Shown here: in pieces, positions 8,872-18,086 of the stretch
Layout of the letters: each line of letters begins with the position of its first letter
How positions within the stretch are numbered: position 1 is the first letter of the stretch
Origin: Bifidobacteriaceae bacterium
GTDB lineage: Bacteria; Actinomycetota; Actinomycetes; Actinomycetales; Bifidobacteriaceae
Direction: 5' to 3'
Assembly: GCA_022651005.1 (NCBI GenBank)
Contig: JALCQD010000004.1
Location: 1-64,000, forward strand
Length of the DNA stretch: 64,000 nt
The notes under the pieces: model-generated
What the model was told of the DNA's origin: nothing
The model's input: the letters and a program-made list of their open reading frames with translations, nothing else
Databases searched by the model: none
Made by a program: the position numbers and the translations under genes

Positions 8872-9058
8872 GGATCATCCTCTCATAGGGGTTCTCATTG
8901 GATATTTCAAGGGTACGAGCTGAGTGCGGGCTTGGGAACCCGATACGCCGACTGCGCATATCGTATTTTTTGATGACGCGCTACAGCCGTGCGATTTTTT
9001 GCGTGGAATGAGAAGATAAGTCAGGATTATCGATGATATTAGGGAGCGCGATAGAACG

Positions 9059-9682
9059 ATGAGCGAAAAAGAACGCATGGTGGCGGGACGTCTTTATATT
9101 GCCGACGATCCTGAGCTAAAGGCGGGCTTCGTGCGCAAGGCAAAATTGTTGCAGGCCATCAACCGGCTTGATTGGGACCGGGTAGAGGAGCGCATGGGTC
9201 TTTTCCGCGAGCTCTTTGGCGACTTGGGGGAGGGCGCCTATATTGAGCACACCTTCCACTGTGACTACGGTTTCAACATCCACGTCGGCAAGAACTTCTA
9301 CGCCAACGTGGATTGCGTTTTCCTCGACGTCGCTCCCATCACCATTGGAGACAATGTGTTCTTTGGGCCTCGTATCGGCCTCTATACGCCGTATCATCCC
9401 ATAGATGCCGAGGTGCGCAATCAGCAGCTCGAGGGAGGGCTTCCCATCACTATCGGTTCGAACGTCTGGTTCGGTGGCAACGTTACGGTGTGCCCAGGCG
9501 TCACTATCGGATCAAACGTCGTGATCGGCGCGGGTTCCGTTGTGACGAAAGACATCCCCGACGGCTCGGTGGCCGTGGGGAATCCGTGCAGAGTCGTGCG
9601 CGCCATCACGGACGCCGACCGCGCGTATTGGCAGCAGAAGGCCGCAGAATACCGCGCGGAGGTTGCAGCCGAACAGGGCTGA
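9059..9682 (+). CDS. maa: Maltose/galactoside O-acetyltransferase (left-handed beta-helix)
   Basis: 207 residues. The N-terminal MAC domain (ERMVAGRLYIADDPEL) and the hexapeptide-repeat beta-helix (ITIGDNVFFGPRIGLYTPYHP, ITIGSNVWFGGNVTV, VTIGSNVVIGAGSVV) identify the NodL/LacA/Maa group, which moves acetyl from acetyl-CoA to a sugar hydroxyl. The catalytic histidine is in TPYHP. It is divergent from the peptide-binding protein, with 187 bases between the starts. A plausible role is acetylation of non-metabolised sugars for export, but the substrate is not shown by sequence. Confidence 0.9.
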   Translation: MSEKERMVAGRLYIADDPELKAGFVRKAKLLQAINRLDWDRVEERMGLFRELFGDLGEGAYIEHTFHCDYGFNIHVGKNFYANVDCVFLDVAPITIGDNVFFGPRIGLYTPYHPIDAEVRNQQLEGGLPITIGSNVWFGGNVTVCPGVTIGSNVVIGAGSVVTKDIPDGSVAVGNPCRVVRAITDADRAYWQQKAAEYRAEVAAEQG

Positions 9683-9713
9683 AGGGGATTGTGCGGCTTG
9701 GATTCCTTGGCGC

Positions 9714-10379
9714 CTACTCCACGTGCTCCAGAGCCTCGTCAATCGGGGTGGGGCCTGTTCCCATACGCACGACCTTCTTGACGGTGTTTGGGTGATCGAG
9801 CAGTGCTGCAAGTGTGCCGGCAACATCGGGAATCGGGTTCGTCATGGCGGCTCCGTCGCCGATTTCGATAGTCCCCTTGCCGGGTTCCTCCACAAGGTTG
9901 GACGGCTGCAGGATGGTGTAATCAAGGTGCGTGCTGGTGACCAAGTAATGGTCCGCGAAGAACTTCGCCGTGATGTAATCGCGCAAAGACTCCATGCCTG
10001 GGCGTTCCCATTCCGCGGGCTCGAGCGAATACAGCGAGCTGAGCATAACGAAACGCGTGGCTCCCTGCTTTTCGGCCGCCTGCATGAGTTTGATGGCACC
10101 AAAAGCGTCCGTCTGCAACAAATCTTTGCCCCGTGAGCCAGCTACGAAATAAACGGCATCTGACGTGCCGATCGTTGCGGCGAGTGACTCCACGCTGCCA
10201 TGCAAGTCCATGGCGACTGTAGTGACGTGGTCCTGAACGGTCGCGGCATCTGAGATATCGCTGAGCACGATGTTCTCCGGCGTGCGAGCAGCTGCGATGA
10301 CGTCATGGCCCGCTGCCACGAGATCCTTGATGAGCTCATGTGCCACGCGACCTGTAGCTCCTGCGACGTAAACCTTCAT
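9714..10379 (-). CDS. NAD(P)-binding atypical SDR / NmrA-like protein
   Basis: 221 residues. The N-terminal MKVYVAGATGRVAHELIKDL is a Rossmann nucleotide-binding motif (GATGRVA) of the atypical short-chain dehydrogenase group (NmrA/HSCARG-like). The mid-region has DAVYFVAGSRGKDL and the end has a short HxY-type segment rather than the classical YxxxK. It is probably an NAD(P)H-linked epimerase/reductase-like protein or redox sensor. TAGAGG precedes the ATG. A second protein of the same kind lies at 24902. The gene is convergent with the acetyltransferase. Confidence 0.82.
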   Translation of the reverse strand: MKVYVAGATGRVAHELIKDLVAAGHDVIAAARTPENIVLSDISDAATVQDHVTTVAMDLHGSVESLAATIGTSDAVYFVAGSRGKDLLQTDAFGAIKLMQAAEKQGATRFVMLSSLYSLEPAEWERPGMESLRDYITAKFFADHYLVTSTHLDYTILQPSNLVEEPGKGTIEIGDGAAMTNPIPDVAGTLAALLDHPNTVKKVVRMGTGPTPIDEALEHVE

Positions 10380-10598
10380 GATGAACCTCTACCTTCTTGC
10401 GTCTTTTTCTATTCTTCTGGCCTGTCCTTATGACGTCAGCCGTTCATTGCTTTCAATCTACTGAGGTGTCGCAAGGCGTATGCGGTTTTCCTCTCTCGGC
10501 ACGGCGTTAGGTGGTGTCATCGAAGTTCACCTTCTCGATAATGATGAGTAACGGGCATGCCTTCCCGCTTAGAGTTGAGAGAGACGAAGGTGGCAAAG

Positions 10599-11861
10599 AT
10601 GGCAAATATTTCGGATGCAATGAGAGATACGGCCGGCGCCGTAGCCAACGAGGTGAGAGATAGCGGGTCGAGCCTCAACGACCTCAGTGCCTCGATTCCA
10701 ACAACCATGCACGCGTGGCGAGTGCGCACAGAGCCTGCGCCCATCGACACCGATCCTCTTGAATGGGTTGAGGTACCGGTTCCGCAGCCTGCTCCGGGCG
10801 AGGTGCTAGTCAAGGTGCTTGCGTGCGGAGTGTGCCGCACGGATCTGCACGTCTCCGAGGGTGACTTACCGGTACATCTACCGCATGTGACGCCCGGCCA
10901 CGAAATCGTGGGGCGAGTGGTGAAAGTCGGGAAAGAATCAAGCGACGCCGTTGGCACTTCGCAAGCGGACGCATCGCACACAAGTAATGCGGCACGCAGC
11001 GTGCGCGTGGGGCAAACTGTTGGCATCGCCTGGTTGCGCCACACCTGTGGCGAATGCGACTTCTGCAGGGAAGGCAAGGAAAATCTCTGCCAGCGCTCGC
11101 GATACACGGGGTGGGACGCCAACGGCGGCTATGCGCAATACGCAGTGGCACCTGCTGATTACGTCTATCCGCTGGACGATCTTCTTCCCCAAGGAACTGA
11201 GGACGATGCCGCTTCTGCCTATTCCACAGTTGACGTCGCTCCACTGCTGTGTGCGGGAATCATCGGTTACCGCGCGCTCGAACGTACGGGGCTGCTGGAT
11301 CGCTACAATCGCCGCGACTGGTCGCTCAAGGAATCTGAAACTTCCGATGGTCCCGCTCCCCGCCAGCCCGTTCTGGGGCTTTATGGCTTCGGCGGTTCGG
11401 CGCACCTCACGGCGCAGGTCGCGCTTGCGCTCGGCATGAAGGTTCACGTGCTGACCCGTGGAAAGGCGGCGCAGAAGTTGGCGCTTGAGCTTGGGTGCGT
11501 GTCGGCTCGTGGCGCCTATGACGATCCTCCGGAGAAACTCGACGCTGCCATCATCTTTGCGCCGGTGGGAGCCATGATTCCCGTGGCGATGCGCGCGCTG
11601 AGGTCCGGAGGCATTCTTTCGCTCGCGGGCATTCACATGAGCGACGTGCCGTCCATGAATTATGAGCGTGAGCTGTTCCACGAGAAGGAAATTCGTACGG
11701 TTGAATCGAACACTCGGCAGGACGGTCGTGAATTCCTTGCTTTTGCGGCCACTCATCATCTTGCGGTGGATGCGCACCCATATCCGCTCGCTCAGGGCCA
11801 ACGCGCGTTGCAGGATCTCAAGGCGGGAAGTTTCGCCGGAGCTGCCGTACTCGTGCCATAG
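10599..11861 (+). CDS. Zinc-dependent alcohol dehydrogenase (AdhA-like)
   Basis: About 420 residues. The catalytic zinc site is seen as [13 protein letters not shown] and PGHEIVGRV, the structural zinc site as [15 protein letters not shown], and the Rossmann fold as [13 protein letters not shown]. These identify the medium-chain zinc alcohol dehydrogenases, which oxidise alcohols or reduce aldehydes with NAD(P). Two additions are unusual: an N-terminal extension of about 36 residues before the usual first strand (MHAWRV), and a roughly 24-residue Ser/Ala-rich insertion between the two zinc sites. I chose ATG 10599 with AAGGTGG upstream; GTG 10590 and ATG 10707 are alternatives. Confidence 0.9.
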   Translation: MANISDAMRDTAGAVANEVRDSGSSLNDLSASIPTTMHAWRVRTEPAPIDTDPLEWVEVPVPQPAPGEVLVKVLACGVCRTDLHVSEGDLPVHLPHVTPGHEIVGRVVKVGKESSDAVGTSQADASHTSNAARSVRVGQTVGIAWLRHTCGECDFCREGKENLCQRSRYTGWDANGGYAQYAVAPADYVYPLDDLLPQGTEDDAASAYSTVDVAPLLCAGIIGYRALERTGLLDRYNRRDWSLKESETSDGPAPRQPVLGLYGFGGSAHLTAQVALALGMKVHVLTRGKAAQKLALELGCVSARGAYDDPPEKLDAAIIFAPVGAMIPVAMRALRSGGILSLAGIHMSDVPSMNYERELFHEKEIRTVESNTRQDGREFLAFAATHHLAVDAHPYPLAQGQRALQDLKAGSFAGAAVLVP

Positions 11862-11919
11862 TGTGATTGTGTGACGCTGCGGTCGTCATGCGTCCTTGCG
11901 GCGAATAAAATCGTAGATT

Positions 11920-12537
11920 ATGAAACGCAAGAGCGGAGTACTCGTCGCCGTCGGGCTGCGCGAAAAGGATGCTGAGGCCAAGGAGACGTCGCTCTACCAT
12001 GCGAGCCGCCTTTTCTTCTGGTTCATCCTTTACAGTTTCTTGGGCTGGGCGTGGGAAACGGTCTACTGCTACCTCACGGAGGGCGTGCTGCAGGATCGCG
12101 GCATTCTCAACGGTCCCATCTGCCCGATCTACGGTTTTGGCGCGCTCATCGTGTTGTTCCTGCTGGACGACGTTTTCAACCCCATCGCGCTGTTCCTGAG
12201 CGCCGGCGTCCTCACGTGCACGCTGGAATACCTCACGTCGTATGCGCTAGAAGCGTTGTTCCATGTGAAACTGTGGGATTATTCCGACCAGCCGTTCAAC
12301 ATTGACGGCCGTATCAGTTTGTTGGGGTTCCTTGCCTTTGGCGGAGCCGCCACCTTCTTCAAATTTGTCTTCCAACCGGCCGTCGAACGCTGGACCAATC
12401 GCTTCCCGGCCAAGTTCCTTGAGATTGTCACCATTATTTTCTTTGTGATGTTCATCGTGGATATTGCGGTGACGTTGCTTGGATTGCTGGGTGTCAACCC
12501 CGCGCTGGCGCACTTCGATGAGGCGGTGGGGAAGTAG
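11920..12537 (+). CDS. CmpB-family (PF06541-type) multi-pass membrane protein
   Basis: 205 residues with five or six hydrophobic helices. The stretches FFWFILYSFLGWAWETVY, DRGILNGPICPIYGFGA and LEYLTSYALEALFH...WDYSDQPFNIDGR are typical of the family annotated as putative ABC transporter permease CmpB. The family's biochemical role is not established. The ATG at 11920 has no Shine-Dalgarno sequence but lies eight bases after TAAAAT (11906-11911), suggesting a leaderless mRNA. A paralogue is encoded at 23340 in an operon with HAD and HD phosphohydrolases. Confidence 0.85.
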   Translation: MKRKSGVLVAVGLREKDAEAKETSLYHASRLFFWFILYSFLGWAWETVYCYLTEGVLQDRGILNGPICPIYGFGALIVLFLLDDVFNPIALFLSAGVLTCTLEYLTSYALEALFHVKLWDYSDQPFNIDGRISLLGFLAFGGAATFFKFVFQPAVERWTNRFPAKFLEIVTIIFFVMFIVDIAVTLLGLLGVNPALAHFDEAVGK

Positions 12538-12621
12538 CAGCAGTAGCAGCCTCTGAATCCCGGCTACTGAGCCGGAGGCGAACTCCGCAATATGCGCGGC
12601 CGCGCGCCTAGAGTGGTCGTC

Positions 12622-13296
12622 ATGGCAAACGAAAACGTGACGAATGAAACTGCGATAAATAAAGCTATGGCGAATCCCTCCGAAACGAAGACTCCGTTGA
12701 TTTATCAGGCAACCAAATACGATTGCGGCCCCACAACAGTGGTGAACGCACTGCGATTCTTGTACTCACGCGAGGAACTCGACCCTGAGCTTCTCACCGA
12801 AACGTATGCGCGCACGCTGGATGATTTCAACGAGGAGGGTGAACTGGGCAAGTACGGGACGTCTCATCAGGCCATCCGCAACGTCATCCGTTATTTCCAC
12901 GCTTACGGATTGGGCAGTGGATTCCCCATCGACGCGCGTGCGGTGCGCGGAGAGGATGTTGTAATGCGTCCGGGCGCCGCCGCATATGATGCCATTGCGC
13001 ACGGTGCCGCCGGCATCGCTCGAGTATGGCATGCAGGCCACGGGCACTACATTCTGCTGAGTGGCGTCAGCGAGGACGGCCGACTTTTGGCCTTCGACCC
13101 TTCCGCCGCAGCCGACACGATTGATGACACAGCGCGTACGGAGATTACGGACATGCCGACCATCGCCAACCGCAGCATCGACCCAGCGGTCCTGAATGCC
13201 GCTGAAGCTGATGATTATGCCCTCAAGAATTCAAAAAATGCCGACCCCACAGATCCGGAGATCGGTGAGATCGGCCTTATATGGCGGACCGCATGA
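12622..13296 (+). CDS. Peptidase C39-like cysteine protease-fold protein
   Basis: 224 residues. The motif YQATKYDCGPTTVVNAL supplies the catalytic-type cysteine of papain-like C39 domains, and AGHGHYILLSGVSEDGRLLAFDPS supplies the histidine and aspartate. There is no signal peptide, membrane helix or transporter domain, so it is a stand-alone cytoplasmic C39-like protein and not a bacteriocin exporter. The ATG at 12622 lies seven bases after TAGAGT (12609-12614) with no Shine-Dalgarno sequence. The substrate is unknown, and no double-glycine peptide gene is visible nearby. Confidence 0.75.
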   Translation: MANENVTNETAINKAMANPSETKTPLIYQATKYDCGPTTVVNALRFLYSREELDPELLTETYARTLDDFNEEGELGKYGTSHQAIRNVIRYFHAYGLGSGFPIDARAVRGEDVVMRPGAAAYDAIAHGAAGIARVWHAGHGHYILLSGVSEDGRLLAFDPSAAADTIDDTARTEITDMPTIANRSIDPAVLNAAEADDYALKNSKNADPTDPEIGEIGLIWRTA

Positions 13297-13413
13297 GTCG
13301 GGCGGTCCGAGCCTGAGATGTCGCAAGAGCCATGTGCCGAGCGCCGCGCGGTGTCGGAAAGGGGAAATCCGAATGCGCGTGTGCGGCAGGTCTCGTGACA
13401 AGTGGTGTGGTTT

Positions 13414-14154
13414 TTAGATGCCCTGGTCCCCGTTCGTTGTGGTGGAGGAATCGGAACTCGAGCCGGAACTGCTGGAGTCAGAGCTGCCCGAGTCTGACCC
13501 GGAGTCAGAACTGCCGGAGCTTGAACCGTCAGAACCCAGCGATCCCAGTGTGGAGCCCGATCCTGAGCTCGAGCCGCCGGAGCTGTATCCGTAGCCGTTT
13601 CCAGAGCCCGAACCTGAAGATCCGGATCCTGACTGCCCCTGTCCCATCATTCCGGGGTACATCTGGGTCTGGGAGGGGATGCTGGATCCTCGTGAGTTCG
13701 AAGTGATGATGGCCGCGCCGCCGAGTCCGCCGATGAGCCCGGCTACCAGTGAGATTCCCGCCATCATGGCGACGAATGGACCCGTGTGCATTTTCGTCAC
13801 CCATGCCATCTTTGGTTTCTTCGTTTTCTGCTTGAGGTTCCTTGGCACGGCGCTGAGGGGAATTTGACCGTATTGCTGGGGTCCTGCCTGTGGCTGCGAA
13901 TACTGGGCGTTTTGAGTGTTGGCGTTCCACTGTTGATTTTGTCCCGTGGTTGGCTGGGTAAAGCCATTTTGCGCTTGTTGCGCGTTGTATTCCTGCTGCC
14001 AGAGCTGGCGCTGTTCGGGCGTCGCGTTCTGCCACGCTTGTTGTGCGTTCCACCTGCGTTGTGCTTCCTCCTGCGAGGGTGTTTGCGAGGGACCCTGCGT
14101 AGGGTCTGCAGGAGCGGAATTCTGATTCTGCGATGTTGGGTTGGTCTGTGTCAT
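13414..14154 (-). CDS. Single-pass membrane protein with Gln-rich and Ser/Gly-rich low-complexity domains
   Basis: 246 residues from the ATG at 14154 (AGGAC upstream). The first 100 residues are rich in Gln, Asn, Pro and Thr, with a QQAQ/QQEYNAQQ pattern. A basic stretch (LKQKTKKPK) and one hydrophobic helix (about 123-145, FVAMMAGISLVAGLIGGL) follow. The rest is an almost pure Ser/Gly/Asp tail predicted outside the cell. No enzymatic motif is visible. The architecture resembles the N-terminal part of actinobacterial membrane-anchored HtrA proteins, but no protease domain follows, so I assign no function. Confidence 0.7.
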   Translation of the reverse strand: MTQTNPTSQNQNSAPADPTQGPSQTPSQEEAQRRWNAQQAWQNATPEQRQLWQQEYNAQQAQNGFTQPTTGQNQQWNANTQNAQYSQPQAGPQQYGQIPLSAVPRNLKQKTKKPKMAWVTKMHTGPFVAMMAGISLVAGLIGGLGGAAIITSNSRGSSIPSQTQMYPGMMGQGQSGSGSSGSGSGNGYGYSSGGSSSGSGSTLGSLGSDGSSSGSSDSGSDSGSSDSSSSGSSSDSSTTTNGDQGI

Positions 14155-14381
14155 GCTGCGTCCTTGCTCGTGAATCGCTCCCGCATCTTGTGCGATGAGG
14201 CGCGATTCGTGATTCCTTTGTTGATGATTACAGTCAACCCATCCCAGCGTGGAATGAAATGCGAGAAGGCTCGGGAGATGCAAAGAATAACGATGAGTAG
14301 TTCTGGAATCTATCTGGAAGAAGTCTGGGAGAGTGAAGCGCGATTACAGTCGCTGTTCTACCTCCGCTTTACGATTGAACT

Positions 14382-15071
14382 ATGAATTTCTTTGCGCTTC
14401 CGTCGCTTGGCCAGGTGCTGGCCATCGCGCTCTCCTTCGTTCTGACTGCCACCATCGGCATCGAGCGTGAGCTTCGGCACAAGGACGCAGGCATCCGCAC
14501 ACACGTACTTGTGGGCATGGGCAGCTGCCTCTTCACGCTGATTTCCATTGCGGGGGCTCCGGCTGTGCTGACGGGGAATATGCGATGGGACGCTTCGCGT
14601 ATTGCGGCGCAGGTGGTGTCGGGCATCGGTTTTATCGGTGCTGGGGTCATCTGGTTCAATCACGACGCCATCCGCGGGCTCACCACGGCGTCCGCCATTT
14701 GGGTGGCGGCGGCCATTGGCATGGCGTGCGGCGCCCAGATGTTCCTTCTGGCAGTGCTTGTGGTGGTGGCATACTTCATTCTCGTGCTTGTGGTGGCGCC
14801 GTTGTTCTACAAGATCACGCGTCGTGCCGGCCAGATTGTGGAGATTTCCTATTCGGAAGGGCAAGGGGTTTTGCGTGCGGTGCTCTTGGAGATTTCTCAG
14901 CGTGGTTTTGAGTCCCAGATTGTGTCAGTGCGCCAGTCAAAGTTCCATGAGCACCATGAGGCGGTGGTCGACATTCGCCTCAAAGGTGGGCGCGATGTGG
15001 ACTCGCTTATGTCGTGGCTTTCCGAATATGACGGTGTGGTCGAGGTGAAGCTCGCCGACGAGGCGGAGTGA
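14382..15071 (+). CDS. MgtC/SapB-family membrane protein
   Basis: 229 residues. The MgtC signature is present: IGIERELRHKDAGIRTHVLVGMGSCLF, GIGFIGAGVIW and GLTTASAIWVAAAIGMACG, spread over four or five membrane helices, followed by a soluble C-terminal ACT-like domain (about 150-229). MgtC proteins affect Mg2+ homeostasis, membrane potential or ATP synthase in other bacteria; the role here is not known. The ATG is six bases after TACGAT (14370-14375), a leaderless arrangement. Confidence 0.9.
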   Translation: MNFFALPSLGQVLAIALSFVLTATIGIERELRHKDAGIRTHVLVGMGSCLFTLISIAGAPAVLTGNMRWDASRIAAQVVSGIGFIGAGVIWFNHDAIRGLTTASAIWVAAAIGMACGAQMFLLAVLVVVAYFILVLVVAPLFYKITRRAGQIVEISYSEGQGVLRAVLLEISQRGFESQIVSVRQSKFHEHHEAVVDIRLKGGRDVDSLMSWLSEYDGVVEVKLADEAE

Positions 15072-15219
15072 GTGTTCGGCGATCTCAACACGCTGTTTAG
15101 CGCGCATGGCACAACCGGACGTGCTCGCCGGTCAAAAAACTCTATGATAGAGGAGTCGCGCGGTACGTGGACTTCCCCTCCTGCGCGCAAGAAAAATCAA
15201 CGATGATTTGGAGGCAAAT

Positions 15220-15969
15220 ATGACGGATCGTTTGCAAGGAAAAGTGGCCATCATTACTGGAGGCGTCGCTGGAATCGGCCTGGGAATCGCCGAGTGCTAT
15301 GTGCGTGAGGGCGCGAAGGTTGTTCTTACGGCCAATCACAACGTGACGGCCGGCGCTGCTGCCGTCGAGAAATTCGGTGAGGATACAGCCCTCTTCGTGC
15401 AGCAGGACGTGGCGTCCGCTGCGGATTGGGACAAGGTCATCGACGCCACCATCGAGAAGTTCGGCAAGCTGGACATTCTGGTGAACAATGCCGGCATCGG
15501 CGGCAAGGGCGGTGCTATCGAGGACGAGTCGCTCGAGAACTGGCAGCAGATTGTGGACGTGAACCTCACGGGCAACTTCCTCGGCGTTAAGGCAGGCATC
15601 AACGCCATGAAGAAGTACAGTGACGCGAAGGGCTCCATTATCAACGTATCGAGCGTTGCGGGCCTCGTGGGTCTTCCATTTGGCGTGGATTATTCGGCCA
15701 CGAAGGGTGGCACGCGCCTGCTGACGCACGCGGCTGCGGTTCAGTTGGCACGTCGCGGCGTGAAGATTCGCGTGAACTCGGTGCACCCAGGGTGGATCGA
15801 CACTGCCATTGTTCCTGATGAATACAAGAAGCAGATCATCCCCACCATTCCGCTGGGATACATGGGAGAGCCGCACGACATTGGTGAGATCTGCGTGTAT
15901 CTGGGTTCTGATGAATCCAAGTACGCCACCGGCGCCGAGTTTGTAGTGGACGGCGGCATTCGCGCATAA
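15220..15969 (+). CDS. Classical short-chain dehydrogenase/reductase
   Basis: 249 residues. The cofactor motif is [12 protein letters not shown], the structural motif NNAG is present, and the catalytic Ser-Tyr-Lys set is visible in [10 protein letters not shown] and DYSATKGG. It is a classical SDR using NAD(H) or NADP(H). The sequence is of the 3-alpha/20-beta-hydroxysteroid or acetoin reductase type, but the substrate cannot be set. The ATG 15220 is preceded by GGAGG (15210-15214). The gene is alone on its strand and is followed by a long inverted repeat. Confidence 0.9.
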   Translation: MTDRLQGKVAIITGGVAGIGLGIAECYVREGAKVVLTANHNVTAGAAAVEKFGEDTALFVQQDVASAADWDKVIDATIEKFGKLDILVNNAGIGGKGGAIEDESLENWQQIVDVNLTGNFLGVKAGINAMKKYSDAKGSIINVSSVAGLVGLPFGVDYSATKGGTRLLTHAAAVQLARRGVKIRVNSVHPGWIDTAIVPDEYKKQIIPTIPLGYMGEPHDIGEICVYLGSDESKYATGAEFVVDGGIRA

Positions 15970-15986
15970 ATTCCTGAGCTCTTTGA

Positions 15987-16058
15987 GGGCGGGAAATCCT
16001 CGTTTGAATACAGAATTGCATTTAATATGGGTTCTGACTGAATGAGGATTTTCCGCCC
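15987..16058 (+). terminator. Long-loop inverted repeat downstream of the SDR gene
   Basis: GGGCGGGAAATCCTC (15987-16001) pairs with GAGGATTTTCCGCCC (16044-16058), 14 of 15 positions, over a 42-base loop. TTATCC follows. It may end SDR transcription, but the large loop and poor T run make it an unusual terminator. Confidence 0.4.
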
Positions 16059-16115
16059 TTATCCATTTGAGGGAATTCTTCACGAAGAATGCTGTGCCGT
16101 ACGAGAGAAGGAATT

Positions 16116-16754
16116 GTGACCATGACAAGTCCCGTAACCGACCATCACGATCACGCCTATTCTGATGCTGATCTCGAACGCTTCCGCGTCGCCACATTCT
16201 CCTGGCTGAGCATGCAGGAGGCGAATATCGAACGGCGGTGGAATACCGATCAGAAGGGCCTTCTTTACGCTACGAAAGACTATGCGGGTGTCATTGCGGC
16301 GCTTGGCACCCTTGGTCTTGGATTCAAGGTCAACGTGGTTGGTAATCCAACGGCAACCTTTGCCATGACCGACGAAGTGACGCTCATGCCTGAATTCGTC
16401 AAAAGCCCACACGCCTCCATGACGGGTCTCAACGTTGTTCTCAGCCCCATGTTCCAGGGGTCCAAGGCACGCGATGCCGAGAAGGGGTTCCTCGAGACGC
16501 TTGCGGGTCCACTGGCTCAGGAAGAGGCTCTTGCGGCAGTGCGCGGTGGCAAGAAGACCGCCAAATACTACAATCTTTTGAAGTCCGCAGTTGAGGAGCG
16601 CTATGTATCGGGTCCGCGCGACTTGAAGGCGCTGGGACTGAGCGATGATAGGCCTTTAACGTCGCGGGAGTTGCAGAACGTGAGAGCTTTACTCGCGGAT
16701 TTTTGGACATTACGAGACGCATTGTTCGTCATCAGCGGGCCGATCGAGCACTGA
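16116..16754 (+). CDS. Conserved-looking protein of unknown function
   Basis: 212 residues from GTG 16116, or 210 from ATG 16122; AGAAGG (16106-16111) lies four or ten bases upstream. The protein is soluble with no signal peptide. A His/Asp-rich start (DHHDHAYSDAD) is followed by a region with alternating strands (GFKVNVVGNP, ATFAMTDEVTLMPEFV) and a C-terminal helical part. Codon use resembles the neighbours, so it is probably a real gene. I do not recognise the family. Confidence 0.65.
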   Translation: MTMTSPVTDHHDHAYSDADLERFRVATFSWLSMQEANIERRWNTDQKGLLYATKDYAGVIAALGTLGLGFKVNVVGNPTATFAMTDEVTLMPEFVKSPHASMTGLNVVLSPMFQGSKARDAEKGFLETLAGPLAQEEALAAVRGGKKTAKYYNLLKSAVEERYVSGPRDLKALGLSDDRPLTSRELQNVRALLADFWTLRDALFVISGPIEH

Positions 16755-17249
16755 AGCCGAGCGTAAGCGCTGAAAATAGTACTCGACACGTTGTGCAACA
16801 CACCTGAAACCATTTGTCTTGTCTAATGAATGTAGAGGCGCTGGCGCAGCTATATTTTCTGTTGTTTTTAGGGCAAGAAAAGCTGCGGAACATGTCTTGT
16901 GAACGCTGACTTTCGGGTAACGGATGATGCGTTCTAGGGGTGAGAGCGAGAAGTCTTGTTAGATTTGCCGTTCTCCGAGTTCGTTGAAATTGGAGATGGA
17001 CATGGATGTTCCGAAGGTGTGCTGCAATAGAGCGTGGCGGTCCTTGAAGATGGTGCCGCATGCTTTCTGCAATTCCGGGCAATTTAATTGTCTTGATTAT
17101 CAAGACAATCTTATTTTTCTTCAGTGATGAGGTCGCAACGACGCGGCGTCATTGATGAGGGGAAGCTCATCTCAGCGAAGAAGTAGACGGTGTGCATGGT
17201 TTCTCGGAGACTTTTGCAAAGATGAAAAATCACGGGGGAGGGGGACATT
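16755..17249. other. 495-base intergenic region with repeated GTCTTG motifs
   Basis: No convincing gene is seen. The hexamer GTCTTG occurs four times (near 16817, 16892, 16952 and in the palindrome at 17087). On the minus strand, 17084 down to about 16958 encodes a short open frame (...ELQKACGTIFKDRHALLQ... ending GERQI) without a good start codon, which may be a gene remnant. Confidence 0.5.
17087..17109. promoter_or_regulatory. Perfect 11-bp inverted repeat (operator or terminator)
   Basis: ATTGTCTTGAT (17087-17097), one T, then ATCAAGACAAT (17099-17109) form a near-seamless palindrome followed by CTTATTTTTCTT. The one-base spacing is too short for an RNA hairpin loop without opening pairs, so a dimeric DNA-binding protein site upstream of the 17250 gene is the better reading. 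The T run still allows a weak terminator. Confidence 0.45.
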
Positions 17250-18053
17250 GTGCCTGTTGAGGATGGCGGTGGCGCCCGTATGAGTCTCGCTCATACAGGG
17301 AAAGAAGTGGGTGGAGAGAACCACGCTTACCGCGACGAGCTGATTGAGAGCAACGGCGCTATCGGCAAGCTGCTGAATAAACTGTTTGTGCGGTCAATGG
17401 GACAGCAGGTACACCGATTTTCGGGCTTCTTGATACGTGATGAAGCGAGACGGACTGTTGAGGAGCTCAGTTGGGGGTTCTATGACGACTGCGGCCGGCA
17501 GATTTTCATCAAGATTCTTACGGGTTTCCTCCCTGATGATGCCGCTGCAGAGCGTTACATCGCCAAGTCGATGCGGCATTGGCTCATTAATGAGTTTAAA
17601 AAAACTCCCGATGGCAAGATTTATGACCTTCTCACACATCGCATGAATCGCGATCAACAGCATCGCTTCGTCCATATTCACGGAACAAGGCGGTGGGGAC
17701 TTGCGGGCGGCTCCACGAATCCGAGCAAGGCAACTGTGGAACAGATGGCTGTCATAGCCCGAACGTGCACTATTACGATGACGCGTTCCCGGCGCAGTCT
17801 CCAGCGAGACCACCAGGAATGGTCCGCAGAGCCTGTAAAGCACCGTGCTCCTAACGTGGGGAAGCAGGGAGAGCTCGAAAATATGCTGGAAACTATTTTC
17901 ATACAAACTCATGGAACAATTGAGATGATGGATTTGGTACGCGTCATCAAAATTCGAGTACCGCAAGTCGCAACACCTGAAGTGATTTCTCTGGAAGAAA
18001 TAGGTGGAGCCGACGCTAGAGAGTTGAGAAGCTGGCCGACTATGCTGACATAG
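17250..18053 (+). CDS. Protein of unknown function, possibly sigma-region-2-like
   Basis: 267 residues, GTG start with GGAGGGGG five bases upstream. The protein is soluble. The middle (about 65-130) is helical and reads DEARRTVEELSWGFYDD, RQIFIKILTGFLPDD, YIAKSMRHWLINEFKKT, faintly like region 2 of sigma-70 factors in spacing and in the WLINEFKK helix. The C-terminal half is mixed, with a basic TMTRSRRSLQRD stretch. The next gene starts 33 bases downstream on the same strand with its own GGAGG, so they form a two-gene unit. The sigma resemblance is my inference and is weak; no family is certain. Confidence 0.6.
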   Translation: MPVEDGGGARMSLAHTGKEVGGENHAYRDELIESNGAIGKLLNKLFVRSMGQQVHRFSGFLIRDEARRTVEELSWGFYDDCGRQIFIKILTGFLPDDAAAERYIAKSMRHWLINEFKKTPDGKIYDLLTHRMNRDQQHRFVHIHGTRRWGLAGGSTNPSKATVEQMAVIARTCTITMTRSRRSLQRDHQEWSAEPVKHRAPNVGKQGELENMLETIFIQTHGTIEMMDLVRVIKIRVPQVATPEVISLEEIGGADARELRSWPTMLT

Positions 18054-18086
18054 AAGAAATTTGAGAGAAGAACTGGAGGTGGACTC

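Noticed and set aside
12622-13296. Bacteriocin-exporter reading of the C39-like protein
   Set aside because: No membrane or ATPase domain and no double-glycine peptide gene nearby.
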